Positions 28,301 through 36,490 of a DNA stretch of 64,000 bases are shown here, piece after piece. The notes below the pieces were generated by a model, which had not been told where the DNA came from, ran no database searches, and saw only the letters and a program-made list of their open reading frames with translations. The position numbers and the translations under genes are program-made. The first letter of the stretch is position 1; each line of letters starts with the position of its first letter. Where the stretch lies: NCBI GenBank assembly GCA_949358305.1, contig OX442314.1:17849060-17913059 (forward strand), written 5' to 3'. The DNA comes from Strigamia acuminata. Lineage: Eukaryota > Arthropoda > Chilopoda > Geophilomorpha > Linotaeniidae.

Positions 28301-29275
28301 ATTTGAAATTTCGTAACAAAATCAATAGAATGTAAGTTGCAATTTATTCACTTAATCTGCTTCGCTAATACTTACTTACAAAACTGCTTAAAGTAATCCT
28401 GCTTGCTTTAATTGAATGCAAATTAACAACTAATCGACTAACTCGAGGGTATTGCATTTGCAGAGATAACACATCTATATCATTAAGCTCTTCTGAGGAA
28501 TTAGTAGATCCTGATTTAGGGTAAGCAATAACAAGTGGTAAATGGGTTGAGCTTGAGGCTTGAGCTTACTAAAAATTGAATTTGAATAGCATGTCATCGA
28601 TTAATTCGAGTAATGGGTTCTGAAAAGTTTCGATTCGTGTGCATTTTCAGCTTGGAAGGTCAACAGAGCAATCGTTTCATAGTGCGGTTTCGCACAACAG
28701 AAGAGAATGGACTTTTACTGTGGCTAAACAAAGGCACTTCGGTTCACGGAGATTACTTTTCTTTAGCCATTGCTGGTGGTTATGTGGAAATGAGTTACAA
28801 CTTAGGCGTACAGAAACAAATTCTTATCATCCGCTCGCAGGTGTGGGTGAGCGATGGCGAATGGCATCAACTGAAGGCCGAAAGGTTAAATTTGCAAAAT
28901 TTTCATTTTTTCTGTCTAACTTTGTTCCGTAATGAATGTTGTCGTTGATTTTTCTCAATTTAAGGAGGAAAAGATTTGGTACTCTGAGAGTTGACTCTGA
29001 AACTCCAGTTACAGGAATTTCAAATTCGGGAGCCACAGTTCTCAACACTGATGGCCTCCTGTGGATTGGTATGAATTTGATGATTGATGCACGTGTCAAC
29101 TAAATTTAATGCATTCGGTTTGTTTCTAGGTGGATCTATGGGGCTTCCAGCTGGACTGCCGATGCAGTATTACACGGGTTTCAGAGGATGCATTGGGAAA
29201 GTGAAAATTGATAATGAGGAACTTCATATGGTGTTGCACGGAGATAACAATGTGGACTTTTGTGTTGACAATTGA
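7041..29275 (+). CDS. agrn: agrin, heparan sulfate proteoglycan of basement membrane
   Basis: Secreted matrix proteoglycan; in vertebrates neural agrin organises the neuromuscular synapse. Exons: 7041-7377, 16905-17120, 19605-19820, 20065-20280, 21530-21624, 21698-21812, 23386-23598, 23937-24179, 24366-24542, 24606-24698, 24766-24927, 24988-25131, 25194-25430, 25485-25772, 25835-25987, 26055-26253, 26331-26543, 26854-26978, 27043-27285, 27367-27613, 27692-27803, 27878-28181, 28250-28331, 28464-28520, 28651-28884, 28965-29068, 29130-29275. They sum to 4971 nt (1656 aa plus stop) and phases agree at every junction. Diagnostic runs include [11 protein letters not shown] and RDDCEQMTG in the laminin-EGF pair and GLLLYNGQ in laminin-G. 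No NtA or SEA domain is visible. The start follows an in-frame stop. Exon 1 could instead begin at an acceptor near 7141 if more exons lie outside the window. Confidence 0.93.
7378..16904 (+). other. agrin intron 1 (9.5 kb)
   Basis: By far the largest intron of the gene. It is AT-rich, with only short open frames and no splice-flanked conserved ORF that I could recognise. It holds a small 31-bp tandem repeat at 9571-9661. Large first introns often carry enhancers, but nothing specific is visible. Confidence 0.6.
9571..9661. repeat. 31-bp tandem repeat, 3 copies
   Basis: Three successive copies of a unit beginning CGACTAAATTCAATATCTAA; the third is more diverged. Confidence 0.7.
16905..20280 (+). 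other. agrin exons 2-4: follistatin/Kazal modules 2-4
   Basis: Each of the three exons (16905-17120, 19605-19820, 20065-20280) is exactly 216 nt, phase 1 at both ends, and encodes one complete follistatin/Kazal module. The Kazal signature runs [26 protein letters not shown] and [13 protein letters not shown] respectively. The strict one-exon-one-module arrangement is typical of exon shuffling and duplication. Introns between them are non-coding. Confidence 0.92.
21530..21812 (+). other. agrin exons 5-6: follistatin module 5, split
   Basis: This module is interrupted by a 73-bp phase-0 intron (21625-21697) after CPQSCVQ, just before the Kazal core [13 protein letters not shown]. The other follistatin modules are each in one exon, so this intron is a local gain or a retained ancestral intron. 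Confidence 0.9.
23386..24179 (+). other. agrin exons 7-8: follistatin modules 6-7 and Ser-Gly linker
   Basis: Exon 7 (23386-23598) encodes module 6 with [13 protein letters not shown]. Exon 8 (23937-24179) encodes module 7, whose Kazal core is [13 protein letters not shown]. The exon junction encodes a short acidic linker with Ser-Gly pairs ([17 protein letters not shown]), the type of site used for glycosaminoglycan attachment. Donor of exon 8 is AG/GTCGGT. Confidence 0.88.
24366..24698 (+). other. agrin exons 9-10: lustrin/papilin-like cysteine segment
   Basis: Exon 9 encodes a six- to seven-cysteine unit ending SKCC that resembles the lustrin cysteine-rich repeat. Exon 10 encodes a short unit with [11 protein letters not shown], a motif also found in papilin-type matrix proteins and near the SEA domain of vertebrate agrin. 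Here it sits before the laminin-EGF pair. Both exons are phase 1-1, so each could be skipped or shuffled without a frame change. Confidence 0.75.
24766..25131 (+). other. agrin exons 11-12: two laminin-type EGF repeats
   Basis: Exon 11 (24766-24927) holds [14 protein letters not shown] and exon 12 (24988-25131) holds [10 protein letters not shown] and LGPNGC. These runs are among the most conserved in agrin and are the main basis for the gene call. The donor of exon 12 (GATG/GTGATG) is weak but gives the correct phase. Confidence 0.93.
25194..25987 (+). other. agrin exons 13-15: follistatin module 8, EB-like cluster, EGF 1
   Basis: Exon 13 (25194-25430) encodes the last follistatin module ([13 protein letters not shown]). 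Exon 14 (25485-25772) encodes a Ser/Thr/Pro-rich stretch and then a compact cysteine cluster ([20 protein letters not shown]) resembling an EB or EGF-like module. Vertebrate agrin has a SEA domain in this interval, and none is visible here. Exon 15 (25835-25987) encodes the first classical EGF repeat ([13 protein letters not shown]). Confidence 0.85.
26055..28181 (+). other. agrin exons 16-22: LamG1, EGF 2-3, LamG2, EGF 4
   Basis: LamG1 spans exons 16-18 (26055-26253, 26331-26543, 26854-26978) with DGILLYNGQ. Exon 19 (27043-27285) has two EGF repeats. LamG2 spans exons 20 to 22 (27367-27613, 27692-27803 and the first part of 27878-28181) with NGLLLYNGQ and GKGDFISL. Exon 22 ends with the fourth EGF ([12 protein letters not shown]). 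The order matches vertebrate agrin. Confidence 0.92.
28250..29275 (+). other. agrin exons 23-27: LamG3
   Basis: LamG3 starts with [11 protein letters not shown] in exon 23 (28250-28331) and continues in exon 25 (28651-28884) with [12 protein letters not shown], exon 26 (28965-29068) with NTDGLLWIG, and exon 27 (29130-29275), ending GFRGCIGKV...DFCVDN and a TGA stop. Exon 24 is described separately. Confidence 0.92.
28464..28520 (+). other. agrin 57-nt cassette exon at z-site position
   Basis: The exon is flanked by TTTGCAG and GG/GTAAGC and is phase 2 at both ends, so including or skipping it keeps the frame. It adds 19 residues ([19 protein letters not shown]). It lies between the first LamG3 strand (FDGHTHLKF) and the [17 protein letters not shown] strand, which is where vertebrate agrin receives its 8-, 11- or 19-residue z insert. 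The acidic, Ser-rich sequence fits a surface loop. Alternative use here is inference. Confidence 0.75.
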
Positions 29276-29519
29276 AACTCAATGGAAAGTCCAATGATAA
29301 AAAAAAAAATCTTTTTTTTCTCAGTATTACATTGGAAGTGTGTGCGTTGGTCATGCCTCGCCCTTTGGAAAGGGGAACGGTTATGTTGTGCGACAAAAAC
29401 ACTATGAAAAATTCTCTTGCTGTGCGAGAGTTCAAGACAGTGCCAGTGAATTAAGAAAGATGGCTGTTTTATCTTCCGTAGATGCTTCCTCCATATTATT
29501 TTATTGGTTTTATGTTTTT

Positions 29520-29525
29520 AATAAA
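29520..29525 (+). terminator. polyadenylation signal of agrin
   Basis: AATAAA about 245 bp after the stop codon, the first canonical signal downstream. Confidence 0.6.
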
Positions 29526-29539
29526 TTGTAATTGATTTG

Positions 29540-30820
29540 ATTAATTTAATCTGAAATTATTGGAGGGGCGTTTTTCTTTATTTAGTTGTAACATTATGCC
29601 GCATCATCTTATCTCTGACTGATCAGAGAATTCCATGAAAAATTCATCTGTGCCAATTTATAGTTACAAAAAAATTAAATTGCATTTAGCCAGTGGGAAA
29701 AAAATTAGGTTTATTTTTATTAAAAATTGCACCTATTAGCCTAGTTATCCCTGATTTGAAGGTTCGATCGTTAATGGGAAATTGTTGAAAAATGAAATTG
29801 CAAGCAACTTGAATTTTTAGGAGTATGTTTATTGATGGTTGAGCAGAAAAAGAGAAAAAAAAAGAAAAAAAAATTAAAGCTATGCTGAATGTTTATTACA
29901 ACACTATTTAATACCACCAATCTCAATTGTAAAGTAAGTGTATAAATATTTATGATCCTGAACAGAAATTTCAAAATATTTTTTCTCAATTTCTAATTTA
30001 GTTTCAGTTCCAAATCTGGCAGAAGGATGCATTTTGTTGTTATGGTGATTTGATTTAGTCGTTGTGTAAAAAAAATAAATGGAAAAAGCCTGTCCCTAAG
30101 AAAAAGAAAAAAAAAAGATATTTTAAACTTCCTCCTACGATGATTGTAGACTTTCTATGAGCATTTCAGTGCTAGTCAATAATTTTTTTTCCAATGAATA
30201 ATGCCTTTGAGATTAGTTATCAGGCCTAAACATTGTATGGATAACAGTTGAAATGTGTCATTCAATTTCAGTTTAGTTTATTATACTGTGCTTGATGAAT
30301 TAATTTTTAACATGGTTTCTCAGTCATACAGTATGGCGCTATTATTATATCAGTGTTATTGGATGTGTTAATTGGTTCCCTCCAAAGTTGAGCTTTTTCC
30401 TCCAACTCATGTGTGCATATCGTTCAACAAAACCAATGATGTTTTTATCAGATTTGTCACAAATGAAATGCTATGTACATAGCCATCTTGTGTTTATATT
30501 CAGAGTCAGTGAAGGGTGACTGTACAGTTTTTCAACTTTGCAACGAATATTGAATCAGCCATACCGAAAAATAGACCAAATGAAATTGATATGATATTAT
30601 TAGTGTGTATATTGCTGTTGCAATAATAATAATAAATAAATAAAAATCTGAAACGTTTATAATGAATCATAATAATTTTGTAAAATTTATTCACTACTGC
30701 GTTTTATTTGTGAGGCAACTTGCATTTGGTCTGGTTTTTTCGCCTATTGACATAACAGATCTCCGATAAGATACAGACTAGAAAAATGTTTATATCAGAG
30801 GTGACACACAACCTGAATTG
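29540..30820. other. agrin-caspase intergenic region
   Basis: AT-rich, with A-rich low-complexity near 29848-29875 and 30100-30118. No coding sequence is recognised. Confidence 0.5.
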
Positions 30821-30826
30821 TCAGTT

Positions 30827-31256
30827 ATGGCATCGGTAAACGTAATGGATTCTTCTGTTACTGCTGTTGCAATTCCTTCGGGACATGAAGTTCTTTTTGC
30901 TGCGCTGAACAAAGCAGGGTTTGATATTGAATTTCGAGTGGGTGAAGTTGTCTATTTGTAAATTTTTTGTGCGTAACGAGTTGTTTCGTTGGTACAGCAA
31001 GGTGAAAATTCTACTGATGTAATTATTCGGTTTTGCGAATATATTGGAGAAAAAGATCCCGACAATGCAGTGTGTGTAGCGGATATTCTTACAAGTAGTG
31101 GATATTCTCATTTTGTTTTGCATTTGCGTAGCAAACAAATTAAATTACACGACCGTAAGAATAAGATACGATGGTTGATAAATATAACACATCGTAATGT
31201 ATGTTGTTTTTTTTTTACAGCAAACGTGAGGGTGGTTGGAAGTGTTCCTTTCAATG
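30827..31256 (+). other. caspase prodomain module A
   Basis: Two exons (30827-30937, 30998-31154) encode a module beginning MASVNV with a phase-0 intron after FDIEFR and a phase-1 end. Helical-looking segments include VIIRFCEYI and VADILTSSGYSHFVLHL. A 36-nt third exon (31221-31256, donor AATG/GTTTGT) can join it in frame to module B. If that donor is not used, the frame stops at about 31285, giving a short prodomain-only protein. Confidence 0.65.
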
Positions 31257-32971
31257 GTTTGTTCTTATATCTGAATTTATCGTAGCGTTATAATAGATAG
31301 AAAGACTTTTATATTAGTGGTGCAAAATAGGAGTTGTGGAAAAATGGCATCGGAAAATCAAATAGACGATGTTGTGGACGGTCGTTTTTTAGCTCCTGCT
31401 GTTTCACTACCTTTGAAACATGAAATTGTTTTTGATGATTTGGCTAATGCAGGTTTTCCTATTGAGTTTCAGGTAGGTGGTGTTAGTATATTTATAGATT
31501 CATATGTTTTTTTCACAATTGCGTATTTCATTTTTATAGCCTGATGAAAATCCTTTTGCAGTAATAATTAATTTTTGTGATAACATTCGAGTTAAAGATC
31601 CGGACAGCAGAGAACTTATTGCAGATATTTTTAGAAGAAATGGCCATTCTCATTTGGTTATGTACTTATATAACGAAGATGTTAAATTAATTGAGAATTT
31701 TGATATCGCTGATGGTAAGATAAGATAGATAATACTGTAAACAGGCAAGTTAGATTAATTTTTGTCTAGTGTGCAAGTATTTTCCAGAAATAGAAATCAA
31801 TGTAATACCTGCGTTAGAATCAGAATTAAGGTTACCTTCGGAAACGGTATAAAAACAAACATGTTCTGATTTTGGAGCAATGCTTATTTCTATCCGGATT
31901 TAATCAGGTGTATAGAATGACTTCAACACCACGAGGCTTAGCTTTGGTTATCAACAACAGAAAATTCGAATTTGGCGATACAGAAATAAGATATGGCTCA
32001 GAAAGAGATAGTAAATATTGGACGAGTCTCTTTTCTGGACTCGGTTATGAAGTCTATATTGCTGAAAACTTAACGGCAGAAGTTAGTCGTAATTCAATCT
32101 AGCACTTATCCAATGTGCAATTGAAATCGTTCAAATTATTTTTTTTTTTGCAGCAAATGAGAAATGCAATTAAGGCGTTTGCCAACCAAGAACAACACGA
32201 CAATGCAGACTCTTGTATACTAGCTATTAGTACTCATGGAATTAACCAAATTTGGCTGCAAGGAATTGATGGATTAGGGTTGGAAATTGATTCTGATGTA
32301 TTAGTACCCTTTAATAACGTTAACTGTCCCAAATTAAAAGGAAAACCTAAATTGTTTTTCATTCAAGCATGTAGAGGAGGTAAAGAATGTCAACGTATGT
32401 TTTGGACTTAATTTTAGTTTTGGGCTTATTTAGATGAAAGAGATCAAGGAACTGATGAAGTTGACAGCAAACCAATTACACAGCGGTATCCAAGTTGGAG
32501 TGATATTGCCATTATCCATTCAACAGTTCCTGGTAAAATTAATTAAAAATGTAAATTAACAATTTAAAAACGTGTTAATGGTATTGAAATGTAGGATATG
32601 TGTCTAATCGAAGTCAATGCGAAGGTAGTTGGTTTGTTCAAGCTATGGTGAAGGTTTTCATGGCGCATTCTCATGATAAAGATTTGGAAACTATGCTGAA
32701 AATGGTTTGTATCACGGCATATGTTATTTTCAAAGTTATTTGTAATACACTAATCATTAAGTGCATTCGAGAACAAAACTGTTTACACGTTGCACACATT
32801 TCTGTTCTACTTTCATCAACCAAATACTGATATCCTTCAGTATTTCTTCTTTTTGTTTTGAAGGTCACTGTACGAGTGATGCAGCTTCAGACGTATGATT
32901 GCGAAATGCAAGCTCCTGAAATTACGTATCGTGGATGGACTAAAAGTTTATACTTTAACCCAGGTTATTAG
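30827..32971 (+). CDS. caspase with two tandem prodomain modules
   Basis: Cysteine protease of apoptosis or innate immunity, cutting after Asp. Exons: 30827-30937, 30998-31154, 31221-31256, 31318-31472, 31540-31714, 31788-31846, 31908-32081, 32154-32379, 32434-32532, 32595-32704, 32864-32971; total 1410 nt (469 aa plus stop), all phases matching. Residues 1-101 and about 111-211 are two related modules of death-fold size. The catalytic part starts near 235 (RGLALVINN). The active site is intact: His317 in STHG and Cys362 in QACRG. The small subunit has Arg403 and GSWF (408-411). A DEVD at 372-375 is the probable inter-subunit cleavage site. The long prodomain suggests an initiator (caspase-8/Dredd-like) role. 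The third exon is the least certain; a second start at 31344 would give a 359-residue form. Confidence 0.85.
31318..31714 (+). other. caspase prodomain module B
   Basis: A paralogue of module A: it has the same intron position and phase (after FPIEFQ), the same phase-1 end, and aligned text such as VIINFCDNI and IADIFRRNGHSHLVMYL. It has its own ATG at 31344 within the same ATGGCATCGG string seen at the start of A. This points to a tandem duplication that included the start codon. Confidence 0.75.
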
Positions 32972-32982
32972 GACATTTTGCC

Positions 32983-32988
32983 AATAAA
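32983..32988 (+). terminator. polyadenylation signal of caspase
   Basis: AATAAA 12 bp after the TAG stop; a very short 3' UTR is implied. Confidence 0.6.
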
Positions 32989-32999
32989 ATTTATTGCTG

Positions 33000-34140
33000 C
33001 TATTTTTTTAAGTAATTGATACTGTTAATACGGTCAAAGTACTGTACATTTCTACCGCAGCTACTCAGATTTTTTTTTCGTTATAGTACCGGTATTCATT
33101 GACTTTTTAACTAATTATTTTATAATATTGGAAATCATTGCTTTCACATTTCGGGAGCAAGTTATAAACTGTTCCCACAAATAGCTCTTCTAGATTTGTC
33201 AGAGTTGAGTTCAACTTTTCGATCAGCCAGTTATTTATAGTTTTCTGTAAACAAAAACGCAAAATAAATAACACAAAATAATAATTTTAAAAAACCACAT
33301 TTTTGACCTGATTGTCTTTTTTTTCCCATTCCTCCAGTTTCGAGTTGTGATTCCGTTAAAACTTAAAATAAATGGAAATGCTTTAATATTTACTACCGGT
33401 AAGTAGCATCTGTTATTACGGTACCTTTATGTAAAATGCTTTGAACATTCGCAAAAAATAATACATCAAAAAGTGAGGTGACTGTCCTGTAGCTAAATAT
33501 AAAAAAAATAGGGGACGAAATAGAAATTATCAGCCACTAAAGTTAGAATGACAAGGAGCTATTTTAACATCAATCAATATTCCTCATTTTGAATAAATAA
33601 TGAAGAAAAAAAACTTGGGCTTTTATTTTGCACCACCTTTATTAATGTAGTCGCACAATGAGGCTATTATATTTTCAGTAGTAGAAGCGGGAAAAGACTG
33701 ACTTCCGTCAATCTAAATAGAGGAAAATTCAAATCATAACTTGCATTTCAGCATTTTAAAATAAGTTTACCGTTTTCTTGTTGCTAAGCGTCGTTGGAAC
33801 ACTGAATTTCACCCAAACTTTTATCCAAAATTTAATCCAATCGCCAAAACCCTGAAAATTATCGATTGATGAAAACTTTTTAAGCACGTGTTAATTCGAG
33901 ATGTAAGCACTCTAGCGGCAATTTGCTTCAACTTCCGGTGCACAGTAGCACATAATTTTAACTAAAATGGAAGCCAGAAAACCAAGAACACGCGATGATG
34001 ATGTGTGATGATCGCTAGCAATGTCTGGCGATCGGTAATGGGCGGATGATCTGTAGTGATGATGTGGAAAAAAATATATGCGTCAGGGTCAACTCTAAAT
34101 CTGCTTTAGCATCCGTCGCAAACTTTTCTAGAAATTGGTA
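33000..34140. other. non-coding, start of repeat-rich block
   Basis: No open frame of note and no clear repeat until the satellite at 34151. A GATGATG-rich stretch lies at about 33990-34075. Confidence 0.45.
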
Positions 34141-34150
34141 TGGATTTTAG

Positions 34151-34510
34151 ACTTCTAAACCTATGTTTAGAAAGTTGGACTTCTAAACCTATGTTTAGAA
34201 AGTTGGACTTCTAAACCTATGTTTAGAAAGTTGGACTTCTAAACCTATGTTTAGAAAGTTGGACTTCTAAACCTATGTTTAGAAAGTTAGACTTCTAAAC
34301 CTATGTTTAGAAAGTTAGACTTCTAAACCTATGTTTAGAAAGTTAGACTTCTAAACCTATGTTTAGAAAGTTAGACTTCTAAACCTATGTTTAGAAAGTT
34401 AGACTTCTAAACCTATGTTTAAAAAGTTAAACTTCTAAACAGATGTTTAGAAAGTTAGACTTCTAAACCTATGTTTAGACAGTTAGACTTCTAAACCTAT
34501 GTTTAGAAAG
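34151..34510. repeat. 28-bp satellite, about 13 copies
   Basis: Head-to-tail copies of a 28-bp unit containing ACTTCTAAACCTATGTTTAG. Each unit contains an inverted repeat (CTAAAC-CTAT-GTTTAG). The first copies read AGTTGGAC at the junction and later ones AGTTAGAC, with a few degenerate units near the 3' end. There are no unique spacers, so this is not a CRISPR array. A short TGTC microsatellite follows at about 34528-34548. Confidence 0.95.
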
Positions 34511-34747
34511 TCTCATGAAACGGTCATGTCTGTCTGTCTGTCTGTCCGTCGTCAACGACTCCGCTAAAACTATAGCAGCTAGAGCCAAACGGACAACGGC
34601 ATTAAATTCAGCTACCTATATTAGTATCCTTAGGTATTTTCAGATTTCTCCGACCTCCGGTTGAATTAATAAACCGGTTTTAGTGCACTTTTAGCCGTCT
34701 AATAATACTACTTCCGTCCGCGCACCGGAAGTTGTAACATTGTACTA

Positions 34748-34761
34748 GCGCCACCTGGCGG
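34748..34761 (-). promoter_or_regulatory. CTCF-like motif, 13 of 14
   Basis: On the minus strand CCGCCAGGTGGCGC differs from the CTCF core only at the third base. It lies at the edge of the dispersed repeat that starts about 34785; a weaker relative occupies the same place beside the copy at 37510. Confidence 0.35.
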
Positions 34762-34784
34762 ATCCCGTGAGCCATGAAATCTTC

Positions 34785-35165
34785 GTCGCGATACGTTTTT
34801 TGATGTTTACTATATGGAAATGAGGTCAAAAAATTCTGGAACCACACCCAATCGATTGGAAATCCAAATCTGCATGACCCTGTATATTTTTTATTTTTAT
34901 TGGGTCGAAAAAAAGTACCATTACGATCCACCAAAGTCGGCGATCGAATGGGAAATTCAGGGGGAAATTTGAAAATGTTCGTGGCGATTCGTTTTATGAT
35001 GTTTTCTATGTCGTAATGAGGTCCAAAAATTCTGAAACCAAGCTCATTTTGAAGAGCGGACAATTGCGCACAAGCCTGTATTTTTTCTATTGCGATTCGG
35101 TCGTGTAAAAGTACCGATTCGGGCGATCTTAGCGGGCGATCGAATAGGAAATTTTTGAAAAAATT
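34785..35165. repeat. two diverged copies of a dispersed repeat
   Basis: Two units of about 190 bp (about 34785-34980 and 34983-35165) share, in order, GATGTTT-CTAT, AATGAGGTC-AAAAATTCTG, CCTGTAT-TTTTT, AAAAGTACC and GGCGATCGAAT-GGAAAT. Parts of a third copy occur at about 37545-37600 and 37965-38075. The minus-strand frames of 127 and 86 codons over these units share a phrase (FPIRSP...GTF.RPN) only because the DNA is repeated. Confidence 0.7.
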
Positions 35166-35344
35166 TGGATTTGACCAAGAAAAAAACCCAATAATTTGAA
35201 AAAAAGGACCGATTAAAATGTTTAAACAAAGTTTCCTGTGTAGATTTTGCCGCTGAAAACGATGGTGCTAATAACATTTCGCTCGGTTGACTTTTTATTA
35301 GCAAAAATTGATCTTATTTGTGTGATTGTATTTTGAGGATTGGT

Positions 35345-36087
35345 GACTCTTCATACCGCGCCGCTTCATCGCGCGACACTTCATCGCGGACACTTCATCG
35401 CGAACCATTTCATCGCGCGGACACTTCATCGCGACGACTTTTAATCGCATGGACGCTTCATCGCACGACCTTTAATCGCGCGTAAATTCATCGCGCGACA
35501 GTTGGTAGCAAATTTTCCAAAAATTCCCGGGGCGGACGAGAGGAAGAGACGACGGCCGGGGCTTCCGCCGACGGGCGGAGGGGCGAGCCCCGGTCGGACG
35601 AGAGAAAGAGAGAGACGATGGCCGGGACTCCCGCCGACGGGCGGAGGGGCGAGTCCCGGGCGGACGAGAGAGAGAGAGAGAGGACGGCCGGGGCTCCCGT
35701 TGACGGGCGGAGAGACGAGCCTCGGCGGCCGAGAGAAAGAGAGAGGATGGCCGGGACTCCTGCCGACGGGCGGAGGGGCGAGTTCCGGGCGCACGAGAGA
35801 GAGAGAAAGAGGATGGCCGGGCGAGATAGCCGAGGCTCCCGTCGACGGGCGGACGAAAGAGCCGAGGCTCCCGCCGACCGTCGAAAAAAAAACCAAAAAA
35901 AGTCAATTGTAGGGACGCTCCGCCCCCCGGGCGGGCGTCTCGTGACAGGCCCCCTTTTTGCTACCAACTGTCGCGCGATGAATTTACGCGCGATTAAAGG
36001 TCGTGCGATGACACGCGATGAAATGGTTTGCGATGAAGTGTCCGCGATGAAGTGTCGCGCGATGAAGCGGCGCGGTATGAAAAGTCG
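35345..36087. mobile_element. inverted-repeat element with GATGAA-rich ends
   Basis: Terminal arms at 35345-35513 and 35955-36087 are reverse complements; the right arm has lost about 40 bp. Within the arms a short motif (TTCATCGCG or a variant) recurs many times, giving clustered subterminal repeats like those bound by transposases. The centre is a GC-rich minisatellite and no transposase is encoded. It is a non-autonomous element of a family I cannot name. A target-site duplication was not assigned. Confidence 0.8.
35533..35885. repeat. GC-rich minisatellite, 62-66-bp unit
   Basis: Five to six copies of a unit running CGGACGAGAGA...GGCCGGG...CCGACGGGCGGAGGGGCGAG. GC content is roughly twice that of the window. 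Long open frames exist in nearly every reading frame because the repeat lacks stops; none is credible as a gene. Confidence 0.9.
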
Positions 36088-36424
36088 GGTTACCTGTATT
36101 TTGAACCATACGTAATTATTACAATCGAATCAACCGAATCAGATATTGGCCGATTTAATTTAAATTGAGTTGACTTTCACAATTAATAAATTTATTTATT
36201 TTTAGTTATGGAAATAAATGTTCAATGCCTTTATGCCTTTATGCAAAAAAAAATGTATTCAATTCAATTCAATACCGGGTTTGCACAACTATGGCAGCGC
36301 CATCTATTGCCAATTCCGCGCTAGGGATTATGGGATCGAAAATAGTACGCTAGTATTCGATTACAATCCCTTAAGGTGCTTTTACAGTGCTTTAACAACT
36401 AATAATTCAAATATTTGTTTAAGT

Positions 36425-36490
36425 GAATTTGCGGCACATTTGTAAAGAATTTGCGGCAAATTTATAAAGAATTTGCGGCAAATTCGTACA
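36425..36490. repeat. 22-bp tandem repeat, 3 copies
   Basis: Three copies of a unit starting GAATTTGCGGCA at 36425, 36447 and 36469, directly against the left end of the next inverted-repeat element. Confidence 0.8.

Noticed and set aside
34151-34510. Regular 28-bp repeats suggesting a CRISPR array
   Set aside because: The copies are directly adjacent with no variable spacers, and the window is plainly eukaryotic.
34680-35304. Minus-strand ORFs sharing an FPIRSP-like phrase, suggestive of a repeat protein
   Set aside because: The shared phrase follows from two copies of a dispersed DNA repeat; further copies near 38 kb are not open.
35441-36115. Overlapping open frames of 130-165 codons on both strands
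   Set aside because: They arise from a stop-poor GC-rich minisatellite; translations are Arg/Pro/Gly-rich repeats in every frame.
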